Assembly: GCA_013115135.1 (NCBI GenBank)
Contig: JABANP010000228.1
Span: 1-64,000, forward strand
DNA length: 64,000 bases
From: Perkinsus olseni
Taxonomy: Eukaryota; Perkinsozoa; Perkinsida; Perkinsidae
Reading direction: 5' to 3'
The notes under the pieces were generated by a model, which did not search any database, was not told where the DNA came from, and saw only the letters and a program-made list of their open reading frames with translations. The position numbers and the translations under genes are program-made. The stretch's first letter is position 1; each line of letters begins with the position of its first letter. Positions 31,306-40,932 of the stretch are shown here, in pieces.

Positions 31306-33986
31306 CTACACGGCTCGAGAGTTTATGGTGACATCATCATCGTCGTCACGAGGATCTGCGGGGGCTCTGCTGTCCACTTCCAAGTCCTCCTCTTCCGGAT
31401 CGTCGGGGTCCAACGGAGATCGGCACAGGGGACAAGACATCTTACCAACCTGAAGGTAGCCGTCGCGATTCACGAAAAAGTTGGTATTAGAGTGCGAGGC
31501 ACACAAGCAGGGAATGAGGGCATGGAGGCTGCTCCGTGTAGATTACCTTAGCCCAGTTCGCCAAACATTTGTGATGGAAGTAATGCTGGCAAGGGGTTTC
31601 GCGTATGAGATCAGCATTCGTCGTTGACGGCATTTCGCTAAACCTATCAACGACAAAACAAAGATCGGCAGAGTAGGATTGACCCCACGACCTTTAGAAT
31701 AGGAAGCCACACGCTTAACGACTAGACCAGAACCTCCCGTTTTACTCAGTTAAACAGACACTGCACTCTTCAGCGACCTTCGACGCTTCTTCTGGCGAGA
31801 CAATACGTAGGGCCGATATCACCTAAAACAACATCAGCCTTCAATACACCACAAATCTCTTTGCTAAGGAACTTGATATCTTTCGACCTTATGAAAGGCT
31901 CGAGTGACGACGTTGTGCCAAACGCCTCTCGTCTTGACGAAAATACAGTGGTCGAGATTAATTTGGCAAATCTTGCGCCGGTGAGATGTTCGCTGGCCCC
32001 TATATCTCTTCATGTAGGCGTGAGAGCGTCACAGTTTTTGGATGGTGTATACATATCGTCGGAACGAGTAGCGTGTATATTAATCCGGTTTAGACTCTCA
32101 GTAGTTAAGGCGAAATTGAGTTTCTAGACTATATTCCACATTAATTCGGAGCACTGTACCACTGCATCAGCCAAGCGCCAGTACGTCCCCTGCGCTTACC
32201 CGGTCCACTTTCTGTTGTCGCTCCTTAGCCACCCTTATGTGACCTCTCCTGATGGCCAGCATGAGAATGCCTATCAGAATCGGAGGGCCTAGTAGCGTGA
32301 GCACCCATGCTACTATCAATAAGACGACAATCTGAAAACCAACAACCACTGGTGACGACTAGGTCCAACCTGGCGAAAATCTCTTAACGCACGGCGATAG
32401 GAAATACAGCCCGGCACTCCCATTCGAGCTGCAAGAAGCGCGTGAGAACGCACTGATGACGATGATTCAATGAGAAGCGCTTCTAGGACAGATTCACGCA
32501 AGTTGGTTATATCAATAGGGAAAGATGTCCGAGCCAGGAATCGAACCAGGGACCTGTAGACCACTCACCGCAGTGGATACAGCAAAGAGCTTCGGCGCCG
32601 TCGAACTGCATGTATCAGAAGATGCCAACCAGACCACTCCAATGATCGGCCAAGCAAAGCAGAAAGCTGAAATAATTGTGACGATAATTACCGCGCGCCC
32701 TTTAATTCCTCAACCTCATCAGGCTTGTATTACCAGTGAAGATAGCATCGTGTATTTTGACTCGGAGGGGCTTCTCAGGGTCGGTGGATGGATTATAGCA
32801 AAGCAACACCCGGGTAATGATAGATTTCAAAATGGCGTAAACAACACCGCCGAAATAAACAAGCAAAAACCTACAAAAATCATCGCTTCGCTCCGCTGTA
32901 ACACGTGCGGTAACACTTACGTTCTTAACGGCCGATCACAAACCGTGTCGTTCTTCTCAACTACAAATATCGCCCACACGGTTACACCTACACCAAGGAG
33001 AGCGTAGAAAAATTATCCTCTCACAGTTGATGAATATGAGAACGACGCGGGCACTAGGGTTGCGAGAAGCGAAGTTAGATGCTACAACCGATGCCTTCCG
33101 GAATCAGGCTGGCAAAAGACATCCGGAACTATGCACGCATTGCCCCAGCAGGGGCTAGATGACGTAATAGAAGGAACTCAGCGCCGACAAGCTTGAGGTC
33201 GGGGGTTCAATTCCCGCTCATTGTCATTTCAACCTACCCCTGTATTACCGGCTAGCACTATGAGAGTGAGGGCCAGTAGACAGCAGAACAACAGGAAGAT
33301 GCAGCGGGTGTAGTCGTTTATACGACGCTGTAGATTACGCCGCACCGCCCGTCTGTTAGATCGCCTCCGATGCTCTGCAAAAATGAAGATAATGTATCAC
33401 CATCAATCACGCTCCGCTTCTAGCAGACGGGGCGCTCGAAAAATATTTCCACCAACAATTGCCTTCGATCTACACAAACAACAGAGATTTCGAATTCCCC
33501 TTTTTGAATGGGGCAATGGTAACAGCTCGTCATTCCCCAGTGTGACGGTAACCGACTGATTCCCCTGTTCGATCCAGTCAGAAAAGCAGAACCTTCGGGT
33601 TTTTACGTAATATCATGGTAATCTGTTATTATTAATATTATACAGTAAGAAGTATCCGTATCTGGCGTTGTCAAATCAGATTCATCAATATCTTTATATT
33701 CTATGGTTTGATACCGTAAATCCAATAAATCAAGTGTAACCAAACCGCCAACAAAACCACGATCGAAGTAGCAGCGCACGACCGTTCCACCGTACTGTGG
33801 CGCCGCCATCCTCCCAAGGTTACTACCACTCCTCTGTGGACTCGTCCGTCGATCAGACGACTGTCCCTCTTCCAGATCAACCTGCTGCATCCGAGCTCCC
33901 TCCGGACTCCCGCTCATCGTTGTTGCTGCTGATGACTCTCCACATTCCGGTACGCTTAACTCGTTTGCGGCAGCCTGGGTTGTCAT
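31306..33986 (-). CDS. Multi-pass membrane RING-H2 E3 ubiquitin ligase
   Basis: Integral membrane E3 that would recruit an E2 through its cytosolic RING. Firm exons, 3' to 5': 31306-31449, 31547-31643, 31746-31822, 32200-32331 and 32569-32666, all in phase. Less certain 5' exons are near 32750-32871, 32905-33007, 33247-33370 and 33715-33986. Hydrophobic segments include CIFLLFCCLLALTLIVLAG, YALLGVGVTVWAIFVV, FAWPIIGVVWLASSDTC and IVVLLIVAWVLTLLGPPILI. The RING-H2 reads ECSVCLTEF, then PCQHYFHHKCLANWAK and CPLCR, giving all zinc ligands. The C-terminus is acidic. The STAPKLF segment after the last-but-one helix matches plant/protist membrane RING ligases. Three introns contain tRNA-like segments. 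Confidence 0.85.
31644..31745 (-). repeat. tRNA-like segment filling a RING-ligase intron (sense)
   Basis: This 102-nt intron splits the RING (CSVCLTE / FSEM). It reads GGTTCTGGTCTAGTCGTTAA, an A-box-like D-arm region, then AAAGGTCGTGGGGTCAATCC, a variable loop and T-arm. Stems are partly degraded, so it is not a working tRNA. Confidence 0.7.
32526..32568 (-). repeat. tRNA 3'-half-like segment at a splice donor (sense)
   Basis: Begins exactly at the GTGAGT donor of the RING-ligase intron 32332-32568 and reads AGGTCCCTGGTTCGATTCCT, a near-canonical T-arm, then an acceptor-like end. Confidence 0.75.
33187..33232 (+). repeat. tRNA 3'-half-like segment (antisense in RING-ligase intron)
   Basis: GAGGTCGGGGGTTCAATTCC followed by an acceptor-like end and ATTTC. 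It lies between two inferred exons of the minus-strand RING-ligase gene. Confidence 0.6.
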
Positions 33987-34417
33987 AATATGAACTCGCT
34001 GCTCAAAGTTCAGTAAACCCAGATAATATCTATTCCTAATTATACCTATTTAACAAATATTTTTTCTAAATGTTCTCCAATTTTTTTCTATTTTTTTCTA
34101 TTTTTTCTAAATCTATCTACTACAGACCCCGTGGGTATCTATAACAATTACCATAGAGTAAGCTATGATTCCCAAAGGAAATAATCAAGAATTTTTTATT
34201 AATTACTAATTATTATTTTTGAGCAACTTTATCAGATACTGATATTACTCTAAACTATTATACTCATAATATCAACCCATGCTTAACGATACCTCACCCG
34301 CACGAGCCACGGATCAACCTAAGATTCCAATGGGAATTGTGCGCAGTCCCGTCAACGCAGCACCCGCTCCGTAAGAAACTCGCTTTTCGATAAGCTGTGA
34401 ATGGTACTGCATTTCTC
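33987..34417. other. AT-rich upstream region of the RING-ligase gene
   Basis: From about 34015 to 34270 base composition is strongly AT, with T-run clusters (TTTTTTTCTATTTTTTTC). It differs sharply from the GC-balanced surroundings and lies between the RING-ligase start and the end of the DHHC gene. A promoter is plausible but unproven. Confidence 0.45.
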
Positions 34418-36000
34418 TTATTCCCTCAACGCCCAATCCGGCGCGGCCGTCGTCGACTGCGCGGCTGATTCTGATGCCGCTGGAACTGCCGTATTGGAAC
34501 TCATCACGCTCATCGCCACGCCTCCGCCTGGCGTCCTTATCCGCCAGTTCACGCCATCACCCACCGGTTTACTGTACTTAGTGTGCAACGGTAACCACCA
34601 TAACCACGGCGAAGGTCCCATCACCTACGGGCAGAGGAAAATCAGATTTGAGCTCTACTTGTTTTAGAGTAAAAACCCTATAGAAGCTTTCCTCATACAT
34701 CGTGCTGTACATGATACAACTGCCACGTCTCTCAGCACAAGCGGTCACCCGCTCTTACGCCAATTCTACACAATAGTGGACCTCGAAAACTCTTCCAGTC
34801 TAACCAGTACCATGGGGGTATCCTACTCTCACCAAACTCAGGGCTCCGATAAAGCCTTCACTCTACCATGAGTTTTAGATGTTCTACAATAGCTGATCCA
34901 GCCCATAATACAGACTTCGTGTCAACAGAAAATTTCCATTCGTAAATGAGTTGGATAAGCACGCCAGTAACGATCAAAAGAATCAACGGACGGAGAAGCC
35001 GATCGCTCCGGACCAAGCGGGAGAGACTATAAAAATCGTCTGATCCGCTCCAGTGCTGGTGACACCGCCACGGTTCGTTCACCGAAAGGAATACCCCTCC
35101 GGAATTATGGCAAATCTACCGTGCCATCGGAAAGCGTATAATAACAAGTCCAGGGGGAATTCTGACACTAAATTTTTTGAATTTTCGAGAACCAGCAGCC
35201 ATTACTACCTCCTCCACGTTCCATCGCTGGCCGATGTCGTACTTCGATTTCACTCCGGGCTCCCTCTCAAAGTTCTCGATGGTCGTGAAGTTATCTCGTA
35301 TCAATCCCAAATGGAATTTAACGAAATTGAAGAGAGAAAAGGCCAACAGCACAGAGACGGCGTAGGCGAGGAGACCGAAGAAGTTGCGGGGATGCAACAG
35401 CAGCAGACCGGCCTTGTGGTTCAGCCGGTCGTCCAGCACTGACACCACTCTAGGAAAGCCAAACAAGAGTACCAAAGCGATACAGATGTAAACATAGACC
35501 AGCAGCTGAATGAAGAACTTCCTGTTATAGAAGCCAACGCAGTTGTTAAGCCAAGGGCAATGATGGTCCATGTTGAGATTGCAGCGGTTACACGCCGAGC
35601 AATGGTGACACCTCTCCGGTTTCCAAACGTGACACATCTTGCAGTACCGTCTTCTCTTCACATCGTCACCTATATGGAACCCCCAATACTGTGGCACTCC
35701 ACCCGGGTCGGTGGTGCAGCTTTGATAGAAGGCCCAGAGCATGAGGGCAACGAAGGAGTTGAAAACAAACAGCATGGCGTGGGACCAGCTGCTGCCGAGG
35801 GCCGGCCACCACAGACCGAAAACGAAGCCGCAGTAGATGGAGAGGATGGTGGCAAGGACGGCAAGCACGAATTTGAAGTGCGGGGATTGTTTTGGCGGTC
35901 TGCCTTCGATTGCCTGGGGTATCCGAGGCGACCGATTCCGGCTTGGTGTGGTATCGCCAGTGGTGGGCGTTGTGGGAGGCTGTAAGGAGTTAGATAACAT
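34418..36000 (-). CDS. DHHC-type palmitoyltransferase
   Basis: Membrane protein S-acyltransferase that attaches palmitate to cysteines. The large exon 35209-36000+ and the final exon 34418-34624 join in phase 0 across a 584-nt intron, restoring the family C-terminus (NVEEVMGPSPWLWWLPLH). Two N-terminal helices (FVLAVLATILSIYCGFVFGL; FVFNSFVALMLWAF) precede the cysteine-rich domain: YCKMCHVWKPERCHHCSACN, then MDHHCPWLNNCVG with the catalytic DHHC. Two more helices and the TTIE motif follow. Length about 350 residues, normal for the family. The first ATG in frame is at 36000; the frame is open further upstream and a 5' exon is likely. FAHD-family and RING genes flank it on the same strand. Confidence 0.92.
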
Positions 36001-36156
36001 AGAAAACAATACTGCAGTGGCTGGTGCTGATGATGATTTGTCACGCGCCACGAAATTGCTACCCAGGTGACCACGATAGGGTTACTAAGAAACTCTGCGT
36101 CATAGACAGGGACGCGGATCCTTTCTAGGAGTCTCCCGAAAAAATGACGATAAAAA

Positions 36157-36197
36157 TACCCTCCCCGGGGATCGAACCCGGGCCGCCTAGTCACCAA
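36157..36197 (-). repeat. tRNA 3'-half-like segment upstream of the DHHC gene
   Basis: On the minus strand GGCCCGGGTTCGATCCCCGG forms a T-arm with a GC-rich stem, followed by GGAGGGTA and a T-run. It starts near a GTGACTAG sequence that could be a splice donor of a DHHC 5' intron. Confidence 0.65.
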
Positions 36198-36240
36198 CTT
36201 TGCACACGAACACTAAAATCATTATGAGAAAAACTGAGCA

Positions 36241-38254
36241 TCACTGAGCGAATCGCAGAGAGCATTCGACCCCGGGCAAGACGGGTACGGCCGTATCATC
36301 CTTCTTAACAAGCTGGACTCGGCAAAGATCTCCAACACGCAGCGGGCCGACGCCTGCTGGGGTGCCGGTGTAAATCTGACAGAAAAACAGAAAAAATATG
36401 ATCGCATGAAAAAGATGGACGGCCGTGCTTCTGCTTCCCCTGAGGGCAGCTTCTTTACGAACCGTCTGATTGCAATGGGTATCAATCGCTACAGAGAGTC
36501 CCTAACTGAGTGCGTTGGGCCGACAGGTTGGGTTGCTGATCAGCGCCCAATGAGCTCATCGTCATCACGATGACTAACTCAGCCGGTGATGGCATTGGCC
36601 TTCGAACTCACACAAGCTTTACTCACAGACGGGCTGAAGCGCACTAGAATACCGCGAAAAATGAATGGGTAACGGGAAACTTCTCTCTTCTCCTCACCAA
36701 GTCTCCTGCAGCGATCTCGTTTCTCTCAGCGATGTATCGGATGATGGCAGCCACCGGCCATATCATCTTGTCCAGGGTGGACTCCTGTCGGACTTCACCA
36801 TTCACCCTGAAGGGACCCTATTAAACCGGCAGTTGACGAAGTCCCCGTACTCACATCAAGCGAAGCAACGAGGTGGCCCACGGCAAAGGCTCTCGCAAAG
36901 GATACACCGGGCTTATTGGGGCCGAGTGGTCGAAGGCCTTGGACTCCTCCCAAGGTCTCCGCATCGATTTGGCCTGAGTCGTTCAAGATCGCTTTCCATC
37001 GGAGACTCCCGGTGGCAGCTGTTGATGAATACCGCTGAATTTTGCGGCAGAAACCCGCTGTAAGCTTGATCGAAAACAGGCTATGGTTCGAAGTCTGCGA
37101 AGCAACGCACTCCCTTCAGTAAGGCTAGAGAAGAAGCTTTTGATTATCATTGCATATCGATTTGCGCAGGAAGCCCCCTAGGAAATGAGCACTTCGGTTG
37201 CCGCCTTGGACTATGAAATCACACATAGATAATGAAGCCAACGATTGGTGTGCCATCGCCACTCGGGGTGCTGCGGCGATAGGAGATGTTGCTGCTGCTG
37301 ATGGCCTCCTACCTTAGCCTGGACATCTCGCTTGGTGAGGTCAATGCCAAGAGCATAACCGAAAACACATTGCCTGAGCAGCTCTTCATCATCTTTGGTA
37401 CGTTCACACACCTCAGAAGAAGCACCGGGGCCGAGGCACACCACCAGCTCCCCTTCATGATGGACGTCTTCCGTACCTGGCTCGAAGTGGGAATGAGGGG
37501 AACAGATCGCCGCTACTGAACGCCCTTCACAGCCATTCGGTCAGCACCAGACCACCGAAGTTGACGAAGTTTTGGTATAGACCATAGGGAAAAGGGGGAC
37601 TTACATTTCGGGTAGGGCAACTCCAAGAGTGTGGATCCCTCAGCAGGGGGCGCCACCGCGTCGCATGGCTTCATGAAGTAGAAAGGGGGCTCTCGAGTGG
37701 GGTCAGCGTTCATCTGAGGGAAGGCTACGTTGTTGTAGAGAGGCGGAAAATGCGACGGTTCACATTTAATATCCCCTGTGCTACCAATCACTAGCGGAGC
37801 GACGCGACCATTTGTATCGGCATTCAACCTAGCTTAACGATTTATGCTTTAGGATTTATGATCCACGCGACCATTTATGCCGGAAGTACTTGTAATATTA
37901 ATTACTATTATTTCCATTATGGAAATTTCATACCACATTTCCCCATAATCACAGAAGATCTATCTCCCCACTTTTCTCACTATGTTCATCCTTCCTTTAC
38001 TGTCAAGTTATATCTCCTCATCCCTTCAGTGATATTCCTACAAGATATCTTTAGATTTGTGAAAGTGCATAATCGACCTCGGCTGCGTGCTTTCGCAATG
38101 GCCCAACCCCGCCCGTCCCCAAGATGCCGAGGCCCACCTCTATAGCGTGTTCGGTATAGTTGCGTCCAATGCAGTATACTCTCCTCACTGGGTAGGTCCT
38201 GCTCGACCCGACGATCGGTAACGCGCGAATGGATGCTTCAAAAACAGGCTTCAT
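36241..38254 (-). CDS. Fumarylacetoacetate hydrolase-family enzyme (FAHD1-like)
   Basis: Metal-dependent acylpyruvate hydrolase/oxaloacetate decarboxylase type fold. Six exons, 38138-38254, 37605-37713, 37313-37476, 36855-36973, 36698-36806 and 36241-36375, all join in phase to about 250 residues. Landmarks are VYCIGRNYTEHAIE, PFYFMKPCDAV, HHEGELVVCLG (metal-ligand glutamates), GYALGIDLTKRDVQ, RRPWEESKAFDHSAPISP, VNGEVRQ and YTGTPAGVGPLRVGD. The order and spacing match human FAHD1. The introns carry two dispersed-motif copies (36487-36615, 37204-37230) and an AT-rich stretch. The start is the first ATG before the conserved block; a longer targeting leader is possible. Confidence 0.92.
36487..36615 (+). 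repeat. Dispersed repeat copy in a FAHD-like intron
   Basis: Starts CGCTACAGAGAGTCCCTAAC and ends CGAACTCACACAAGC. Related over about 90 bp to 51665-51755, allowing an insertion. It lies between the last two exons of the FAHD-like gene. Confidence 0.65.
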
Positions 38255-38863
38255 AAATTCAAAAAAAACACAGCAACTACTACGACAGGCTAGCCGACTG
38301 CAACTATCAAAAACACACCTAGCGCGATTGAGGGCTCGAGAAGGCTGTATACAAGTGCCCGATGGTGCTGCTCGCCCTTGTTCAGCAGAAGTTGTTCCCT
38401 CCACCAAGATCCGCTCGTTCAAGGTCGCTACACTGCAATTCAGATCTAGATTTCCTGCATTGCCCTACGGCGCGAACGTAGTACAGATGATCAGGAAAAG
38501 CGAGTCAGTAGGCCATCGCCCGAATCAACTACAAATTCAAGCCCGGGAATTTCTCCGTCGGCTTGCTCCCATCATAACCCTCCACGGAGCCGTTCGAACA
38601 CCCTCATTTCACCAGGGTAATTCTTCAGAGATTTCCGGCACACCGTGGTCAAGACAACTCAAGGTAACCAAAAACAACAACCCTCTTCCTCCCTATCTAC
38701 CGTAATATGATTACCCTGGGAACTACCAACACAACAGGAGACACGGAGGCATCAACAAGCGCAGTAAAGCGGCGACGAAGCGCCCATGGCATGGTAACCA
38801 GAAAGAGTTAACGAATAGTTCCGCAACATCAAAATTCATCAATCCCAATGTAGAAAAATCAGA
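38255..38863. other. Spacer between FAHD-like and Cdc14 genes
   Basis: No supported gene or repeat seen. Confidence 0.4.
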
Positions 38864-40327
38864 TCACAAAAATCGTCCAAAGAAGTTGGGCACATGGGGT
38901 CCACTAAGGGTAGAATCAGAGCTCAACCTCCTCGACAGTTGCCCACTCTTCTTCGCGCTTGTCAGCCTCTCACCCTGACCGAAGTCCTCCTTCGCTTCAA
39001 CACGACTCAAACGAACGTCGACTTTCAACGGCTGCCGTTGGTCACAGATTGACAATGACCGACCTACCGTCACTGACGATCTTCGAAGAAAGATTCGCTC
39101 AACGTCGCACAGAAACTGTTGCTGGGGGCCTAGTATCGAGCCTGGGCGGCAAATTCTGTTCCAACCAATCCACTCTCTGGCCGGAAACCCGTGGTGCTTC
39201 ATCGCATAAATGCCAATGAGACAGCCGGTTCTACCGAGCCCGGCCTTACAGTGAACGGCGACAGCACTCGGCGCATTTTCACACAACGACAGAAACGTGC
39301 TGATGATCTGATCAGGCGGACAACTGCCGTCCGGAAAATACAAATCGGCGTGGGCGAAGCCAGCGTTGGTGAATCTTCTGCGGTCGTAACACTTCTTGTT
39401 CAGTCGGACGATGAGGGAAATGCCAAGCTCGTTGAAGACATCGTAATAGTCCTCGGGCATGAGGGCGAGATAACCGTTGCCGTCAAGTCGATCAGAATGG
39501 GGACCAGCAAAGGCGATGAACTTGCCCGGAATGATCCAGTTGAGGTCACCATTGTCGACCTTCTCGTAGTAATGATATTGCTCCTTGTCAAAGGTGGACG
39601 GGTCGTACCAACCGAGACGCCACGCTCTGTGTAAGCCCTCCAGACAGTCGACAATCTGATCACCGAAAATCACCAGCAAAAACTCCGCTGTGAGATCCGA
39701 CTTACCGTGCACTTGTAGGAACACGGGCCGCTGCTAGCGTCACGGAACGGCAGAAACGTGTTGAAGCCGGCAGCAACTATTCTCGCTACCGCTTCCTTCG
39801 GTTTGACGTCACAGTGAATCACAAGATACGCGCATGCCAGGAAGACTGCGTTGGCACCTGACAACATAACGTCTAACCATCATTCACCTCCACCTCCGTA
39901 CGCTTCCTCGGATCGTTTGAGCTGTAGTGGACGACTGGACGATTGCCTTGCAGAAACGTTCGAACCTGGGCGAAAAACCGCCGACGGTTTCACACGGCGG
40001 GCGAGACCAGCCGCCTACCTTTTCAAAGTAACTGTGGAGCATCCCCAAATTGAGAGGGCCGAAATCAGAGGCGAAGGGTTCATAGACAAGCTCATGGTCG
40101 ACGGTGAAAGTTTGGGATTTTGCGCAGCCATTTTGCGGGACAGGGTTGATTTGCAGAGCCGCGCCGTCCGTCACGGTAAAGTAGAATTTGCTCGGCAGCA
40201 GCTCCGCGATCGGGAAGGGAGTGTGGACGCCCAGCGACGACTTCAGTGACGGTCGTCTCGAGCGTTGGATGGTGACACTGGACGCTTCGGACGTCATAGA
40301 ACTACTCCGCTTCCGAAGGAACGACAT
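38864..40327 (-). CDS. CDC14: Cdc14-type dual-specificity phosphatase
   Basis: Proline-directed phosphoserine phosphatase acting in mitotic exit, cytokinesis and ciliary functions. Exons 40019-40327, 39894-39965, 39706-39857 and 38864-39655. The first exon has DHELVYEPFASDFGPLNLGM, the second VVHYSSNDPRKRTE, the third NAVFLACAYLVIH and FLPFRDASSGPCSYKCT, and the last WIIPGKFIAFAGPH, the catalytic loop HCKAGLGRTG and RICRPGSILGPQQQFL. Three exon joins are in phase or match the family; the join 39894/39857 is off by one or two bases with a very short intron, so a border or base there is uncertain. The C-terminal tail after the catalytic domain is short and basic. Confidence 0.93.
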
Positions 40328-40932
40328 TATTGACAAACAACAACCCTTCGATGAATCTTACTCGACCTCAAGCCGCAAAGAGAGTGCCTTTGGAGACGCG
40401 AAAGGAGGTCGAACGGGAAGCAAAATCGCTGCTACGCAATGGTAGTGGTGAGTTCACACCCTTGGGTCGTTCGAACGAACAATTCTGAAACTCAGAATCG
40501 TTGTAGAAACCACACCTTACGTGTAAGAATCATTTCTGACATCGATTCTCAGTAACACCCAGCTGACCTGCCATAATCGTGCGTGAAGTCGTCACAACGC
40601 ATCACTTTACTCACACCGGCCCTCTAGCCTCGACCAAACGTCGCTCGATCAGCCGCTTCACCCCACACGATGATAAAGGGAATTTTTCACCCACTTTAAG
40701 CGAGCGATTTTCTACCTCTTGGACCAACAATACACTCAAGAGAGCTCGTGGCACTTCCTCGACAGAGACTAGAGGCTATCGTAGACAAGACGGATAGGAT
40801 ACGTCTGCCACTTGCTCATCTTGCTCACTTACATTTCCTCAACGCTAACATCTGTGCCCGCCTGCTACACATTGCACTTACCAATTTCCCCACTCATTGC
40901 TCCCCCAGTTGTTTTTTAGTCGTCGTCAAGCA
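40328..40932. promoter_or_regulatory. Divergent intergenic region (Cdc14 / C11orf54-like)
   Basis: The two genes start in opposite directions from the ends of this 605-bp spacer, so it must hold both promoters. No specific element recognised. Confidence 0.4.

Noticed and set aside
34858..35082. Minus-strand frame with a good hydrophobic helix (LLRPLILLIVTGVLIQLIYE)
   Set aside because: It lies wholly inside the DHHC intron 34625-35208, whose borders restore the conserved C-terminus in phase; no independent start or partner exon.
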